This document shows positions 37,500 through 38,542 of a DNA stretch of 38,542 nt, in pieces. The position numbers and the translations under genes were made by a program. The stretch is from a virus, in the IMG/VR virus record IMGVR_UViG_3300042898_001537, positions 1 to 38,542 of that record; one strand, written 5' to 3'. The first letter of the stretch is position 1; the number at the start of each line of letters is the position of its first letter. The notes beneath the pieces were generated by a model. It did not search any database and was not told where the DNA came from. It saw nothing but the letters and a program-made list of their open reading frames with translations.

Positions 37500-38078
37500 C
37501 TAGTGGTTGTAGAACACGAACCCATCCACCTCAGACAGATCACCACCTAGAACAAGGTCACGGGCGAATGCTTCCGTGTCGATGTAATAGCGGAGACTCT
37601 CGGGAACCTCAGCAAGTAGCCCCGACTCCTCTAAATAGTTCTCCGCGTACTCCGTGACAGTTGCGTAGCCTGTGTACCGTTCCTGCGCTTGTTCGATCAG
37701 TTCCGCCACGTTGTCAGCGGTGACAGTCTCGCCAACATTGCCAAGATACGCGGCGAACATTTCGGGATCGTCTACCGATTCCCACGCCGTCGCCACCTCG
37801 GCAAACTGGGAGGGCGAACACTCACCCGAAAGAACAGACGAGGGGAGTCCATCGTGATCCATCACCCAGAACTCATCAGACCCGCAACGCGGGCAGAACT
37901 CGGCAGGGTTTCCGCTGTCATAAGCACCCGAACGGGCCAGACCTGCGCCGACAAGATCGGCGCACTCGTCAGCCTCTAGCCATTTGCCGACAAGTGCGCC
38001 GCCGTTGTAGCACCCGAGACAACCGACCCACGCTCTCGGGGTTTCGGTTTCCGTTGTTGTCGCCGTTGCTGTTTCCAT
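37500..38078 (-). CDS. ardA: ArdA antirestriction protein
   Basis: The 192-residue product is an ArdA: RAWVGCLGCYNGGALVGKWL at the N-terminus and the hallmark C-terminal part LLAEVPESLRYYIDTEAFAR, DLVLGGDLSEVDGFVF. ArdA mimics B-form DNA and blocks type I restriction and modification enzymes; its acidic composition fits. Cys20, Cys23, Cys62 and Cys65 are paired (C-x2-C ... C-x2-C), suggesting a zinc site. It is the first early gene, after the promoter at 38114-38142 and leader copy 9. Confidence 0.9.
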   Translation of the reverse strand: METATATTTETETPRAWVGCLGCYNGGALVGKWLEADECADLVGAGLARSGAYDSGNPAEFCPRCGSDEFWVMDHDGLPSSVLSGECSPSQFAEVATAWESVDDPEMFAAYLGNVGETVTADNVAELIEQAQERYTGYATVTEYAENYLEESGLLAEVPESLRYYIDTEAFARDLVLGGDLSEVDGFVFYNH

Positions 38079-38087
38079 TGTCTGTTT

Positions 38088-38103
38088 CTCCTGTTGGTAG
38101 GTT
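38088..38103 (-). promoter_or_regulatory. Leader element copy 9
   Basis: AACCTACCAACAGGAG on the minus strand (first base differs from standard), nine bases before ardA ATG 38078. Confidence 0.8.
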
Positions 38104-38113
38104 GCTAGGGATG

Positions 38114-38142
38114 ACAATAACGGAACCCCGAAGAGTTGTCAA
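38114..38142 (-). promoter_or_regulatory. ardA promoter
   Basis: On the minus strand TTGACA (38137-38142) and TATTGT (38114-38119) are 17 bases apart, a good sigma-70 promoter. It shares CTTGACAAC with the promoter at 36297. The plus strand also reads TTGTCA here, so weak divergent firing is possible. Confidence 0.75.
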
Positions 38143-38150
38143 GGGGCTAT

Positions 38151-38170
38151 GGTGTGAAATATGTCACACC
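38151..38170. promoter_or_regulatory. 7-bp inverted repeat upstream of the ardA promoter
   Basis: GGTGTGA (38151-38157) and TCACACC (38164-38170) are perfect arms around six bases, eight bases upstream of the -35 box. It is a likely regulator binding site. Confidence 0.6.
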
Positions 38171-38415
38171 CCCGAACAAGGCCGAACAGTAGCCCCGACC
38201 CCGACCCCCTGCGGCTCCCCTCGGGTTAGGTTCCTCACTGCTCTAGCCGTCGCTCGCTCGGTGCCATCGTCCACCCATCCGACCCGACACGACAGGGGAA
38301 CCACATCAGCGCAGACCCCCACCCTCAACAGGAAAGCACCCCCGCCCAATTGGTAGGGAATAGAACTACGATTCCATTCCCATCACCACGCCCGCCCCGT
38401 GTGGCGGGAGGGGTA
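38171..38415. other. Non-coding control region, right part
   Basis: This stretch continues through the circle into 1-346. It is C-rich then G-rich on the plus strand, and no gene was recognised. It holds an imperfect 10-bp inverted repeat (38356-38381), a CCCGCC/GGCGGG hairpin (38391-38408) and the start of a G-run. An origin or packaging signal may be here, but none was identified. Confidence 0.55.
38356..38381. other. Imperfect 10-bp inverted repeat
   Basis: GGGAATAGAA (38356-38365) and TTCCATTCCC (38372-38381) match with one mismatch around CTACGA. It could be an operator or hairpin in the control region. Confidence 0.45.
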
Positions 38416-38427
38416 GGGGGGGTGGGG
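38406..38427 (+). other. G-quadruplex-type motif
   Basis: Four G-tracts (GGG 38406-38408, GGGG 38410-38413, GGGGGGG 38416-38422, GGGG 38424-38427) are separated by loops of one or two bases, fitting a stable parallel quadruplex. The contig joins exactly at the G7 tract, which may have stopped the assembly. Confidence 0.7.
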
Positions 38428-38542
38428 CCGCCGCTGTTTATATATATTGCACCGTAGCCAATGTGTGAACTTTTTAGAACCAGGCGTCCTGAGTGGGGGC
38501 AGCCAGTTTCTGCTGTGAGTCAGTGTTTGGGCAAAAAGAATG
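38416..38542. repeat. Terminal direct repeat, right copy
   Basis: Identical to 1-127. See the left copy; the duplicate should be removed when the genome is circularised. Confidence 0.95.

Overview
The window looks like the complete genome of an uncultured temperate phage with a short, podovirus-like tail, probably infecting an actinobacterium. The first 127 bases (1-127) recur exactly as the last 127 (38416-38542), so the contig closes into a circle of 38,415 bp. The short-tail reading rests on an adaptor (7336-8010), a nozzle/stabilisation-like protein (8010-9662) and very large internal-virion-type proteins (14805-20542), with no tape measure, tail tube or sheath gene. The actinobacterial host is inferred from an Rpf-like transglycosylase domain (23560-24051) and from several small proteins of types usually seen in actinophages and Actinobacteria. 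The temperate lifestyle is inferred from a tyrosine integrase (31525-32523) next to a sequence that mimics the 3' end of a tRNA gene (a likely attP), plus HTH regulators.

Layout. (1) 1-346 and 38079-38542, contiguous in the circle: a non-coding control region with a G-quadruplex-type G-run, hairpins and an early promoter. (2) 347-22228, plus strand, late genes: small and large terminase, portal, scaffold, major capsid, terminator, head-tail adaptor, nozzle, a cassette of fibres (including a collagen-like fibre, a collar-domain protein and three proteins sharing one N-terminal module), a GT2 glycosyltransferase, three internal-virion-type proteins, then lysis genes (membrane protein, amidase endolysin, holin). 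(3) 22170-33238, minus strand: a tightly coupled operon. Read in transcription order (right to left) it holds a zinc-finger/XRE regulator, integrase, HTH proteins, Cas4-like nuclease, putative SSB, an Acb2-like small protein, a DnaB-type helicase, archaeo-eukaryotic-type primase, RusA, a PD-(D/E)XK-like protein, a sigma-region-4-like protein, an Nmad1-like protein, the Rpf-like hydrolase and a set of very small proteins. (4) 33242-38078, minus strand: early accessory genes headed by the antirestriction gene ardA, with an ArdC-N-like protein and many small unknowns.

How it works together. Early transcription probably starts at 38114-38142 and 36297-36325, both TTGACA-N17 promoters flanked by inverted repeats, and first delivers anti-defence proteins (ArdA, ArdC-N-like). 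Then come replication and recombination proteins, but no DNA polymerase, so the host replisome must be used. Late genes run the other way and the two blocks collide near 22170-22228.

The most distinctive feature is a repeated 5' leader in the early region: nine copies of an ACCTACC element, most of them reading CACCTACCAACAGGAG on the minus strand and placed just before start codons. This resembles in concept the start-associated sequences of cluster K mycobacteriophages. Several membrane proteins of 26-30 residues, and four other ORFs under 60 codons, were found by reading the sequence directly; most are supported by ATGA, GTGA or TAATG coupling to neighbours.
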